This document shows, piece after piece, positions 10,570 through 18,295 of a DNA stretch of 64,000 nucleotides (the first letter of the stretch is position 1; each line of letters opens with the position of its first letter). The notes below the pieces were generated by a model. The model was not told the origin of the DNA, ran no database searches, and saw only the letters and a list, made by a program, of their open reading frames with translations. The DNA lies in contig NZ_JAGGOZ010000039.1 in NCBI RefSeq assembly GCF_018614075.1, positions 1 through 64,000 of the forward strand, read 5' to 3'. A program made the position numbers and the translations under genes. The stretch is from Streptomyces sp. ISL-94. Its GTDB lineage: Bacteria > Actinomycetota > Actinomycetes > Streptomycetales > Streptomycetaceae.

Positions 10570-10607
10570 GGGCCCGTCTCCTCCGAATCCCCGGAGGGGA
10601 CGGGCCC
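10570..10607 (+). terminator. Strong hairpin terminator after lectin gene
   Basis: A 16-base stem (one G-T pair) begins GGGCCCGT and returns as ACGGGCCC with a 6-base loop, 13 bases after the lectin stop codon. It lacks a long T run, as is usual in streptomycetes. Confidence 0.75.
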
Positions 10608-10779
10608 GCCGCTGTCCGAGTCCGCCCTTTGCGTAGTAGTGGGGTGGGCAAGCCCTACAGCAGAGGCGCAACGCCCGAGCCATTCCCCCCTACAGCTTTT
10701 GCCGATCCCTCCCCCGACGGCCTGTAGCCCTCGTAAGGTGTGCGCGAGTTGATGTTGCGGTGAGCTGTGGGAGGGGCCC

Positions 10780-11307
10780 ATGACCGCGGGAGCGGACCGG
10801 CACTCAGTGCTGTTCGGCACGCTTGCGTTGGTGCGGGAAGAACTCGACGCGCAGGCCGGTGTCTGCGAAGCCTTGGCCGCCCAGCTCGCGGCCGCCCAGG
10901 AACGACTTTCCCGTCTCGAAGGGTTGCACGGGTCCCTGACCGAGTCGCTGCCCGATCTGGGCGTCACCAGTCCGGCTTGGGCAGCTGCAGGCGCCGCACA
11001 AGCCGATGAGGCTCACGCGGAAGCGCCCTCGGAACTGGGCGACCTGTCCGATGAGTCGAACACACTGCAGGATTTCATCCTGGTCATCCTCGCGACCTCG
11101 GACCGGCCGATGCACGTCGACCATGTCCGGGAGACGATCCTCCACCTGCGGGAGCAGGGCCGGACGGACAAACTCGGGAATTCGAAGCGCCCGACCGAGG
11201 ACGTACGCACGGCTCTGAGCCGGCTCGTCAAGAAGGGTCGCGCGTCGAAGGTTGGCCCGGCCTTGTACACGGTGACTCGCGCGCCTGAGAGCTCGGAGGG
11301 CGCCTAG
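10780..11307 (+). CDS. Coiled-coil / winged-helix protein, module copy 1 (gene A)
   Basis: ATG is preceded by GGGAGG at good spacing. The product has 175 residues. Residues 10-50 look like a coiled coil (REELDAQ, LAAAQERLSRLE), then an acidic linker, then about 95-168 resembling a winged helix of HARE-HTH type (pattern ...FILVILATSDRPMHVDHVRETIL, EDVRTALSRLVKKGRASK). It has no recognised name. A diverged paralogue lies at 17206-17767 in the same position of a second module. The location ahead of an XRE gene, a recombinase-like gene and a transposase-like gene suggests a regulatory or DNA-bridging role; that is inference. Confidence 0.75.
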   Translation: MTAGADRHSVLFGTLALVREELDAQAGVCEALAAQLAAAQERLSRLEGLHGSLTESLPDLGVTSPAWAAAGAAQADEAHAEAPSELGDLSDESNTLQDFILVILATSDRPMHVDHVRETILHLREQGRTDKLGNSKRPTEDVRTALSRLVKKGRASKVGPALYTVTRAPESSEGA

Positions 11308-11345
11308 CGAAGACGTCTGCCCCTGATCACTTTGTTGATGGGGAT

Positions 11346-11375
11346 GGTGCCGCCGGGGAGCAACCCGGCGGCACC
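11346..11375 (+). terminator. Hairpin terminator after gene A (copy 1)
   Basis: A perfect 12-base stem, GGTGCCGCCGGG against CCCGGCGGCACC with a 6-base loop, follows the gene A stop by about 40 bases. The second module has an equivalent 12-base hairpin at the same place. It probably ends transcription of both gene A and the converging XRE gene. Confidence 0.75.
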
Positions 11376-11404
11376 GTACGTGCCTCTGATCAACGGTTCA
11401 CGTG

Positions 11405-11422
11405 CGTCCGAGCCTAGTGGAG
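11405..11422. promoter_or_regulatory. Conserved box shared by both modules (copy 1)
   Basis: CGTCCGAGCCTAGTGGAG here matches CGTCCGAGCGTAGTAGAG at 17868 in 16 of 18 positions, although surrounding non-coding sequence is not conserved. It lies between the gene A terminator and the 3' end of the XRE gene. It could be a protein-binding site or an element end. Confidence 0.4.
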
Positions 11423-11513
11423 ATCACCGGCCGCCGGGCGTGCGTGGCCTATTTCTGCATGCCGTTCCAGCGAGGAATGAGCGGAAAGAAGCCTATTCAT
11501 GTCACTTCGTTCG

Positions 11514-11831
11514 TCACCGCACGGCCGAGGCCGGGCCCGAAGCGCCCGGCCACAGCGCTGCCCCGAGTCCGTCCTCCAGGCGACTCACAGTGAAGACATC
11601 GGGCCAGCTGGATCCCTGGAGCAGGTTGGTGATCGCCTGCCGGTTGACGCCGCTGACGGCGGCGACCTGCCGCAGGCTGAGCCCCTGTTCGGCCATTTGC
11701 TCCATCAGCGTCCGGGCAAGAGCCTGGACGACCCGGGCCTGTGGGTGGTCTGCCAGGCCCGCGTGGGGCCACGACTGCGGATCCGCGGCCAGGTCCCTCG
11801 GCGTCGTACTGCGCTGGGTACCACCGGGCAT
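11514..11831 (-). CDS. XRE-type HTH regulator, module copy 1
   Basis: The product has 105 residues from an ATG with an AAAGGAG site upstream (reverse complement of 11841-11848). The second half carries an HTH: LSLRQVAAVSGVNRQAITNL, then LLQGSSWPDV, then a TVSRLE...LWP ending. The module-2 homologue has the identical length and the same SWPDV..TV.RL motif. It is divergent from the recombinase-like gene, with start regions that touch, so one short region must hold both promoters. Autoregulation and control of the recombinase/transposase genes are likely but inferred. Confidence 0.8.
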   Translation of the reverse strand: MPGGTQRSTTPRDLAADPQSWPHAGLADHPQARVVQALARTLMEQMAEQGLSLRQVAAVSGVNRQAITNLLQGSSWPDVFTVSRLEDGLGAALWPGASGPASAVR

Positions 11832-11835
11832 CGAG

Positions 11836-12828
11836 ATGCGCTCCTTTCAGGTCGATGTGCACTATGACGAGAAATGCGGCTATTTGATTAGCCGCTATTC
11901 GTGGCATGTCGTGTTGGAGACCGAGATGAGTCACGCGATCCTGCGGTACCGGCCGAAGCAGGCACCGCCCGAATGGGAAGCGGTGGCCGACGGAGTACGG
12001 ATGATCGTCGCCACCGTCGCCGACCACGTCCCCTACAGGCTCACGACACTGCTCGGGGTGGTGGCCACGCTCGCGGTCAGTGCCGAGCGCGCCGGCCTGC
12101 CCCGCGACCCGGCGGTCTGGCTGGAGCAGAGCACCATCACGCGCTGCCTGCTGGAGAACGAGCGGCTCAAGCCCAAATCGACCCAGACGTACGCGTCCGT
12201 CCTGGCCCGGGTACACGAGACCCTCGTCTGGGTCGAGCGCGGCGAGCCGGCCCGGCCGCGTCTGCACACCGACCGCTCCAGGGCCGAGCCCTACAGCACC
12301 AGCGACCTCACCCGGCTGGACGCCTGGGCCTGCAACCTGCCGCCCGCCCCGACAGGGCGCGGCAACGCACTCGCGCTGCTGACCCTGGGTGCCGGCTGCG
12401 GGCTGCTGCCGTTCGAGTTGCTCTCGGTTCGCGGTACCGACGTGCGCAGCGATGCCGTAGCGGTCCGGGTTCCGGGGACGGACCGGCTGGTGGTGTGCCG
12501 GTCCTTGTGGGAGGAATCTCTCGCAGAGCTGGCCCGGACGGCCGGACCGCGCTACCTGTACGCGCCTGACCGGCAGGTCGAGCGTCCCAAGAACGCGATC
12601 AGCAATTGGGTCGCCCGCCACCGTCCTGGTGATCCGAAGATCCCGGTGCCGGACATGCGGCGCCTGCGGGCAACCTGGATCGTTTCGCTCCTGCGCGACC
12701 GGGTGCCAGCAGATCTCATCGCCAGGGCCGCCGGTCTGGCCTCCGCCGCGTCGCTGGCCGCGTACATGCGGTGGGTACCGGAGCTGTCCGAGGACGCCGC
12801 CATCAGGTTCCTGCGGGGGTGGGCATGA
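11836..12828 (+). CDS. Tyrosine-recombinase-like protein, module copy 1
   Basis: The product has up to 330 residues. The start is uncertain: ATG at 11836 lies 4 bases from the divergent XRE start, and TTG at 11884 aligns with a TTG in the paralogue. Conservation between copies at protein level, with differing third bases, begins around SRYSW, so translation starts before that. The middle and C-terminal parts resemble a phage-integrase fold: an SAM-like core region, a box-I-like stretch (LGAGCGLLPFELLSVRGTDV) and a box-II-like RLRATWIVSLLRDRV...IARAAGLAS. The usual box-I arginine is replaced by L, and the LGH motif is replaced by AGL. Its stop overlaps the next ATG (ATGA), so it is translationally coupled to the transposase-like gene. 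Confidence 0.7.
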   Translation: MRSFQVDVHYDEKCGYLISRYSWHVVLETEMSHAILRYRPKQAPPEWEAVADGVRMIVATVADHVPYRLTTLLGVVATLAVSAERAGLPRDPAVWLEQSTITRCLLENERLKPKSTQTYASVLARVHETLVWVERGEPARPRLHTDRSRAEPYSTSDLTRLDAWACNLPPAPTGRGNALALLTLGAGCGLLPFELLSVRGTDVRSDAVAVRVPGTDRLVVCRSLWEESLAELARTAGPRYLYAPDRQVERPKNAISNWVARHRPGDPKIPVPDMRRLRATWIVSLLRDRVPADLIARAAGLASAASLAAYMRWVPELSEDAAIRFLRGWA

Positions 12829-14594
12829 ACCCGCACCGCAAGCGGCGACGGCCCGCCCCCTCACCGCACCCGTCCAGGCTCAACGACCGCCATGTGCGGC
12901 AGATCATCGCTCTGATCCGCGCCAGCGGCGTACTGGAGGAGTTCGCCCGGCTGGAGGCCTCCCGGCCCGGGCCCCGCGGCCTGCCTGCCGAGACCGTTCT
13001 CGTGGGCATGGTGCTCGCGGCACGCGAGGCGCGTACGACCAACGTCAACGACGCCTGGGAATGCATGCAGTTCAAGCTGCGCAAGCCCTGGCTGAAGTAC
13101 TTCCGCCTCAGGCAGGTGGACGCGACCGATGTGGACGCGACGCGCGCGTCCGCCAAGCGCTTCTACGACGCCTGGTCTCGGATGACCAGCATGCTTGATC
13201 CGGCCCGCCATGACCGGCGCACCCGAATGGCCCGGCACGAAACCGCGCCCTACCGCCGTGCCTGGCAGCACCGCTGCGGGCAGGACGCCACACCCGAGCT
13301 CTCGCGCATCGCCAACAAGCTCGTTCTCACGCCCGTACGGATCGCCATCGCACGTGGCCTGATGGACGACTGGGGCGGGGACCTGTCGGTGGACACCACC
13401 GCCATCGCCTCCTGGGCCCGGCCCAAAACTAGACACCACGCGTCCCTGGAGGTCAGCGCCGGCTGGCACGTCTCGGGCGGTGGCGAGAAGACATTTGGCT
13501 ACAGCGCCACTCTCCTCGTCGCCGGGCATGCAGATCCGAATCTCGCGGGCCGCTACCCCCAGCTGTGCATGGGCATGTCTGTGCACAGCCCCAGCAAGGA
13601 GACCGGACCCCAGGTGGTCCGCCTGCTCGGCATTGTCAAGCGTTTGTGGAACCAGACCGGATACCTGGCCGGCGACCTCGCCTACTCCGACGCCAGGGTC
13701 GAGAACTTCCGCGCGCCCGTGCGCGCCCTCGGCTACAAGCTCGTCCTCGACTACAAGACCACCATGGTCAAGAAGGACAAGGACGCCGTGGAAGGGGTCA
13801 TCGCCATCGCTGGCGAGCTGCTCTGTCCCCACACGCCCCAGCGTGTCATCGACGGCTACCACCAGATGGCGGGGGCCAAGGGCAGCGCGGAACGCGAAGC
13901 CCTGCTCCCCCGCCTGACCCGGGCAGACCCCTACCTGCTCCCGCTCAAGCAGTCCGCGGACCATCGCGGCCTGGAACGCCGGCAGTGCCCGGCCGCGGGC
14001 ACCAGCCCCCGCGTCACCTGCCCCTGGGCCCAGGAACGCGACTCCGCCTCGGTCCGAGCACGCAACCGCACCGCGCCACCGCGCCCTGTCAGAACGCCCC
14101 ACATCGTCGATCTCGACAACCCCCGAGCCCGCAAGGCCGACCCCGGAGCTCGCCCCCAAGTGCGCCCGCCCGACCGCCCCAGCCACCGCCGGCCCGCGAT
14201 TTGCCAGCAGTCCACCATCACCGTGCCTGCCGACCTCATGCCCAAACTCCGGCAAGAGCTCCCCTGGGGCCGCGCCGCCTGGCAACGCGCCTACCGCAGC
14301 CTCCGCAGCCACATCGAGGGCCTCAACGGCCGCGCCAAGAACGTCGACACGTTCCTGCACTCCCGCGAGAGGCGCCAAAGCCGCGGCCGCGTCGCCCAGA
14401 CCCTCCTGAGCGCCGTGCAGCTCTTGGTGGAAAACCTCAGGAGCATCGAGGGCTACCTGCGCGACCGGCGCCAGTGGTGCGAAGAGCATTACACCCTCGG
14501 CCACATCCCCACCACACCCGACCCCTACGAGGCCGAAGTTCCGGCTGAGGGTCAGCCCCGGACGATCACCAACCCGGCGCCCCCGGAACCCTAG
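12825..14594 (+). CDS. DDE transposase-like protein, module copy 1
   Basis: ATG overlaps the previous stop by 4 bases; 589 residues. An RNase-H-type DDE triad is visible: D190 in GGDLSVDTTAI, D284 or D288 in GDLAYSD, and E498 in HIEGLNGRAKN. A charged, low-complexity linker (about residues 400-460) separates D2 and E. The N-terminal region (RLNDRHVRQIIALIRASGV) resembles IS4/IS1182-like transposases. No inverted terminal repeats or target duplications are obvious around it, so it is not a simple insertion sequence. It is a paralogue of the split gene at 19282-21112. Confidence 0.8.
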   Translation: MNPHRKRRRPAPSPHPSRLNDRHVRQIIALIRASGVLEEFARLEASRPGPRGLPAETVLVGMVLAAREARTTNVNDAWECMQFKLRKPWLKYFRLRQVDATDVDATRASAKRFYDAWSRMTSMLDPARHDRRTRMARHETAPYRRAWQHRCGQDATPELSRIANKLVLTPVRIAIARGLMDDWGGDLSVDTTAIASWARPKTRHHASLEVSAGWHVSGGGEKTFGYSATLLVAGHADPNLAGRYPQLCMGMSVHSPSKETGPQVVRLLGIVKRLWNQTGYLAGDLAYSDARVENFRAPVRALGYKLVLDYKTTMVKKDKDAVEGVIAIAGELLCPHTPQRVIDGYHQMAGAKGSAEREALLPRLTRADPYLLPLKQSADHRGLERRQCPAAGTSPRVTCPWAQERDSASVRARNRTAPPRPVRTPHIVDLDNPRARKADPGARPQVRPPDRPSHRRPAICQQSTITVPADLMPKLRQELPWGRAAWQRAYRSLRSHIEGLNGRAKNVDTFLHSRERRQSRGRVAQTLLSAVQLLVENLRSIEGYLRDRRQWCEEHYTLGHIPTTPDPYEAEVPAEGQPRTITNPAPPEP

Positions 14595-14953
14595 GCACTC
14601 CGCACAAGCAACAGGATCGACAACCGACGCCACAGCGCGCCGCAAGGCCACCCCGGCCCCGCGGCCGCTTCGGCATGCCCGCGAACCCATCGCACGCTCC
14701 GCTCGCCCTGCCCACGGACCCGCCACCGGCCTCCCGGAGCGGCATCCCTGCCGTGCCAAGCCTCAGATACGAGAAATCCCGCCCAGTTCGATGAACTGGG
14801 CGGGATCTCGTGACTCGTTCACGACCTAAGTCGTGAACGGCCTGTTTGTGGGGTGTTCACGAGTACCGCTGACCAGGCTCTCCTGAGGCTTACGAAGATC
14901 GTTTCCCACCCGTTGACGGCCGGCCTTCTTCGCTGTCAGACCCAGGGGCAAGG
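14595..14953. other. Intergenic region after transposase-like gene, copy 1
   Basis: This 359-base gap holds the tandem hairpin array (14771-14839) followed by GTTTGTGGGGTG. The first 170 bases are C-rich with no coding signal that I trust. The last 100 bases should contain the promoter of the DUF6461 gene; I could not define it. Confidence 0.5.
14771..14839. repeat. Tandem hairpin array at right end of module copy 1
   Basis: Hairpin 1 (14771-14810) pairs ATCCCGCCCAGTTC with GAACTGGGCGGGAT and ends GATCTCG. Hairpin 2 (14816-14839) is a perfect 10-base stem, CGTTCACGAC against GTCGTGAACG. GTTTGTGG follows within 15 bases. An array with the same layout ends module copy 2. Hairpin 1 could serve as a terminator; the conserved pair could also be a recombination end. 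Confidence 0.7.
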
Positions 14954-15568
14954 ATGAGCGGCATGACGAAGACCGGAGCGGACTACGCGTGGTTCGAAAA
15001 CGACTTTCCAGACATCGCCGAGGCGTACTGCTTCATCCTGGTACGGGGCCTGTCACCTGCTGAGCTGATGTCCCGGATCGGAGGCCGACTGGAGGCGCCC
15101 TTGCAGGGCATAGCGGCGGTCACCAACGCCGCCTTCGACCAGTACGACCTGGAGGATGGCGCCCGCCAGTTGGTCGCCATGACGACCGTCGGCGCCTGGA
15201 CGCTCCTGATCGAGCCCAACGGCTATCTCGGGGTCACGGAAGATCGAGTCCTGCCAGTCTCCGCCGGGGCGAGCTGGGTTTCGCACTTCGTCAACGTCAA
15301 CGCCGTCGGCACGTTCCTCTGGGCGGAGGACCAGGTCCTGCGGCTGTGCTTCGACCCGATGTTCGCGGAGGACAGGTGGGGCACTGCTCCTGACGAACTT
15401 CTCGACGTCATGCAGCGGATTGGCTTCCATCTCGAGGAGGAGAACCCTGAAACTGACCTGTCCTCACCAGCAGCCTTCCCTCTGGCCGAGCACCTGACCG
15501 GCATCGCCATCACTCCAGCGCTACTCCAGGACACGACGTTCACCTGCGCCACCATCCAGATTCAGTGA
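14954..15568 (+). CDS. DUF6461-family protein (immunity-like)
   Basis: The 204-residue product begins with the DUF6461 pattern YAWFENDFPDIAEAYCFILV, then LSPAELMSRIGG. The family is common in Streptomyces and often sits near toxin genes. The mid part (WTLLIEPNGYLGV) and the C-terminal segment (GTAPDELLDVMQRIGF) fit the family. It is soluble, with no signal peptide. ATG at 14954 is used; ATG at 14963 is also possible. It is one of three immunity-type genes between the two modules. Confidence 0.75.
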   Translation: MSGMTKTGADYAWFENDFPDIAEAYCFILVRGLSPAELMSRIGGRLEAPLQGIAAVTNAAFDQYDLEDGARQLVAMTTVGAWTLLIEPNGYLGVTEDRVLPVSAGASWVSHFVNVNAVGTFLWAEDQVLRLCFDPMFAEDRWGTAPDELLDVMQRIGFHLEEENPETDLSSPAAFPLAEHLTGIAITPALLQDTTFTCATIQIQ

Positions 15569-15611
15569 CATCCTCCGTCCGCACTCCCACCTCTGGGCTC
15601 GTGGATGCGAC

Positions 15612-16115
15612 GTGGATGATGTCGCGGTGACGAACATCAGTAGTGACCACGTGAAGGTCCACTTCCGGATGGACATAGACGAGGACGGTTGGCCGCCGGC
15701 GAGCGTCGAGAGCCTGTGGGCGGTGGACCTCGGCGACGGCACGGTGCGACTGGACAATACGCCCTGGTTCGTCCGCGGAGTCGCCAGCGGGGACATCATC
15801 AAGGTGGAGCTCGACGGCGACGGCCTCCGTTGGGCCGGAGAGACAGTCCGAGCTTCGGAGAACTGCACGATCCGGCTGATCGTGCTGAAGGACGGTGGCT
15901 CAGCCGCTGCCCGGCAGAGTGTTCTGGAGATCTTCCACAGCCTCGGTACGACCGGTGAGGGAATCGAGCAGTACCGGATGGTGGCTCTGGAAGTCCCGCC
16001 GGCGGCGGACTTGCCGAAGATCCGCAGGCTCTTGGAACACGGTGACGCCAAGGGATGGTGGCACTGGGAGGAGGGGTGTGTCACTGCCGCCTGGAAGTCC
16101 GCCGCCTCGGATTGA
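15612..16115 (+). CDS. DUF4265-family protein (immunity-like)
   Basis: The 167-residue product carries the DUF4265 signature. It opens with VKVHFRMDIDEDGWPPASVE, continues with WAVDLGDGTVRLDNTPWFVRG and VASGDIIKVEL, and has YRMVALEVPP towards the end. It starts 43 bases after the DUF6461 stop on the same strand, probably co-transcribed. Proteins of this family recur in toxin-immunity neighbourhoods. Function is unknown. The GTG start at 15612 is the longest option. Confidence 0.75.
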   Translation: MDDVAVTNISSDHVKVHFRMDIDEDGWPPASVESLWAVDLGDGTVRLDNTPWFVRGVASGDIIKVELDGDGLRWAGETVRASENCTIRLIVLKDGGSAAARQSVLEIFHSLGTTGEGIEQYRMVALEVPPAADLPKIRRLLEHGDAKGWWHWEEGCVTAAWKSAASD

Positions 16116-16152
16116 AGGTCCCTCAGCGTGCCCCTGAGGTGGTGTCACGTTC

Positions 16153-17034
16153 TCACCGGCGTTTGGCGTCGAGCCATTCGTCGCTGTTCCACATGACGGG
16201 CATGGCCCCGACTGGTTCGAACCGGATGTCGGGGTCGCTGCTGTGGATCAGGCAGAAGAAGCGGCGCTGAAGCACGGCCGTACGGCGGGCCTGGTCGGCA
16301 ACGATGTCCAGAACGACCTGGGCCGCTCGCGGGCAGGCGGTGGCGAAGCGGTCGTAGTCGGTGATGGACAGGACGAGCCCGGTGCCTTCTGGTGAGTCGT
16401 CGTACGGGCCGTAGCAGGCCACGTCGCCGAGGCAGTCGTTGAGCGCGTCGAGGTTGTGACCGTAGTAGTCGGGGAACTGCAGCGCGGCGGCGACATCCTT
16501 GTGCAGGTCCTGCTCGGCGGCCCACTTGCCCGCGGCGAGGCGAATGACGCGGAAGCCGCGGTCTTCGAGTCGCAGGACGGCTTCCGAGAGGAGTCTCCGG
16601 CGCCAGAAGAGGGTGACGAAGGTGTTCGCCATGAATTCGATGCCGGGAAGCCTGGTTGTTCGGCCATCCGGTGCCGATTGCGTGGCGGCTTCGCGCCGGA
16701 AGGCGTCCAGCAGCTGGAAGAACTCGGCGACCGGGGTGGAGTCCGGGGGCGTACTGCGTTCGATCTCGGCGGCCCAGCCGAGGGAGCTGGGCGTCCCGCG
16801 ACGCTCGTGAAGCCATTGCGTGAATCGCTCTTCGGGCCAGAAGTCGAAGGGTTCGTCGATCGCGTGCACGCCGAGCGCGACGCGGTAGCCGGTGAGGACT
16901 GCCTCCAGATGGCGGAGTGAGCCACCCGGCAGCCACATGTCGGGCCTCAGCCGGATCTGGTCCAGGAAGTCGTACACGTCCGTGCAGTCCTGCCAGTGTT
17001 TGACGGTGTTCTGCGGGCTGTCCTCGGTCGGCAT
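16153..17034 (-). CDS. Barstar-domain protein with extra N-terminal immunity-like domain
   Basis: The 293-residue product has two parts. Residues 1-130 carry an RPDMWLPGGSLRHLEAVLTGY motif-type domain common in actinobacterial immunity proteins. The C-terminal 110 residues are barstar-like: VIRLAAGKWAAEQDLHKDVA, then FPDYYGHNLDALNDCLGDV, matching the YGxNxDALxDxL barstar motif. Barstar inhibits barnase-type ribonucleases. The gene converges with DUF4265 (37-base gap). A fusion like this suggests a broad-range or dual inhibitor; the partner toxin is not visible in the window. Confidence 0.8.
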   Translation of the reverse strand: MPTEDSPQNTVKHWQDCTDVYDFLDQIRLRPDMWLPGGSLRHLEAVLTGYRVALGVHAIDEPFDFWPEERFTQWLHERRGTPSSLGWAAEIERSTPPDSTPVAEFFQLLDAFRREAATQSAPDGRTTRLPGIEFMANTFVTLFWRRRLLSEAVLRLEDRGFRVIRLAAGKWAAEQDLHKDVAAALQFPDYYGHNLDALNDCLGDVACYGPYDDSPEGTGLVLSITDYDRFATACPRAAQVVLDIVADQARRTAVLQRRFFCLIHSSDPDIRFEPVGAMPVMWNSDEWLDAKRR

Positions 17035-17205
17035 GGGGTGAGCCTACGGGGCGGGCAGGAGTGGTCTTTCAGAGGAGGAGTACGTACGCAAGGCGGGCGA
17101 GCATGGTCGTTTGGGAGCATCTGCGGTCACCCTCTGCGATCTTGTTGTGGCTCGCCCTACGTTTGGCTGGGGCTTCCAGTGCCGCGAGGCCCCGATGCCG
17201 GCTGG

Positions 17206-17767
17206 GTGAAGGCAGGGCCGCGATACGTCGCTCTTCGAGCGTCTTGACACGGAAGAAGCCATTGTGCGTGGGGAGTTGTCCACGCTTCGCGAGAAGATCG
17301 CGACTGCGGAGGAACGTCTGGCCCACCTGACGATCACACGGGAAACCCTGCGCTCCCTCACAGGCCATGCCGACACTGCCGATGACAGCGACGAACCTCA
17401 GCCGCAGGAGCAGGGATCAGCTGGCGGCGAGGATCCCGTGGATGCGTCGGCGTCCGAAGCACCGCCCGACGACGTCGCGGATCCGGGTGGCCCGCCGGTC
17501 TCGTCGGGGCCGCTGGCGTTGGCGGTGGCCCGCGAGCGGATGCTGGTGCTGCTGGCGGGGGCCGGGCGGGCGATGAAGGCGCAGGACATCGCCGCGGCGA
17601 TCGGCGAGGACGTCTCGGATACCTCGAACGGGCGGAGGACGGAGACGACCCGGTCGCGGTTGAAGGCGTTGGTCCGGGAGGGCCGGGTCACTGAGGACCC
17701 TACGGCCTGGTTCGCGATCGCCCCGGCGCCTGCCAGGAACGGGCAGGACGGGGCCGCCATGGCGTGA
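17206..17767 (+). pseudogene. Coiled-coil / winged-helix protein, module copy 2 (5' frameshift)
   Basis: This is the paralogue of the protein at 10780. The readable frame from GTG 17264 gives 167 residues: a short coiled coil (LREKIATAEERLAHL), an acidic linker and a winged-helix-like end (MKAQDIAAAIGE, RSRLKALVREGRVTE). Homology to copy 1 continues upstream (RDTSLFERLDTEEAIVRGEL), but that frame hits TGA at 17207. The matching start, GTG 17206 (reading MKAG), is one base out of frame, as if one G had been gained near 17212-17217. GTG 17264 has its own GGAAGAAG site, so a shortened protein may still be made. Confidence 0.6.
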
Positions 17768-17798
17768 GCACGGCCGCGAGCGTGCGGCATTCCAGGGG

Positions 17799-17829
17799 TG
17801 GCACCGCCGAGGGTTCAGCTCGGCGGTGC
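17799..17829 (+). terminator. Hairpin terminator after gene A (copy 2)
   Basis: A perfect 12-base stem, GGCACCGCCGAG against CTCGGCGGTGCC with a 7-base loop, lies 31 bases after the stop codon, matching the position of the hairpin in module copy 1. Confidence 0.75.
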
Positions 17830-17867
17830 CGGATTGCGTGACCGCCCAGCTGAGGGTGGCTTCCGCA

Positions 17868-17885
17868 CGTCCGAGCGTAGTAGAG
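17868..17885. promoter_or_regulatory. Conserved box shared by both modules (copy 2)
   Basis: CGTCCGAGCGTAGTAGAG matches the copy-1 box at 11405 in 16 of 18 positions, at a similar distance from the 3' end of the XRE gene. Confidence 0.4.
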
Positions 17886-17965
17886 GCATTCTCCGCTCGT
17901 CGTCCGGAGCCACGAAGTTCGTCATGCCCGTTCGCTGTTTGGCGATTCCGGGCACGGATCGAGGC

Positions 17966-18283
17966 TCAATGCGTTCTCTTCCGTTCGATATCGACGCTCT
18001 CCGGCCACAGCGTGTCGCCGGTGAAGTGAGCAAGGCGGGCGACGGTCGCCACGTCGGGCCAGGACCGTCCGGCCAGCAAGTCGGCGATGGCCTGACGGTT
18101 GACGCTGGAGCCGGCTGCGGCTGCCCGCAGACTCAGCCCGTGGCCGTCGAGGGCCCGGGCGAGATTTCGGGCGATCTGGCGGACCGCGTCGGCGGCCGGG
18201 TCGGCGCTGGCCTGCTCGGGCCAGGCTTTCGGATCCTGGGTGAGCTGCCGGGGGGAGCGTGCGCGGGCGCGTCCGCCGACCAT
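17966..18283 (-). CDS. XRE-type HTH regulator, module copy 2
   Basis: The 105-residue product runs from ATG 18283. The HTH reads LSLRAAAAGSSVNRQAIADL, then LAGRSWPDVATVARL, and closely follows the copy-1 protein, including identical length. A longer frame runs through from 19225, but that upstream part is the antisense shadow of the recombinase-like gene. It is divergent from that gene and presumably controls it. Confidence 0.78.
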   Translation of the reverse strand: MVGGRARARSPRQLTQDPKAWPEQASADPAADAVRQIARNLARALDGHGLSLRAAAAGSSVNRQAIADLLAGRSWPDVATVARLAHFTGDTLWPESVDIERKRTH

Positions 18284-18295
18284 GCGCGCACCACC

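Noticed and set aside
11332..11835. N-terminal extension of the recombinase-like gene
   Set aside because: It runs through a terminator hairpin and the whole divergent XRE gene, and the extension is not conserved in the paralogue.
12861..14759. Minus-strand open frame of 632 residues over the transposase-like gene
   Set aside because: The plus strand carries the DDE motifs and the coupled start; the minus frame is a shadow.
14830..14870. tRNA remnant at the end of module copy 1
   Set aside because: GTTTGTGG is shared with the tRNA-Ala border, but no T-arm or anticodon-arm sequence is present.
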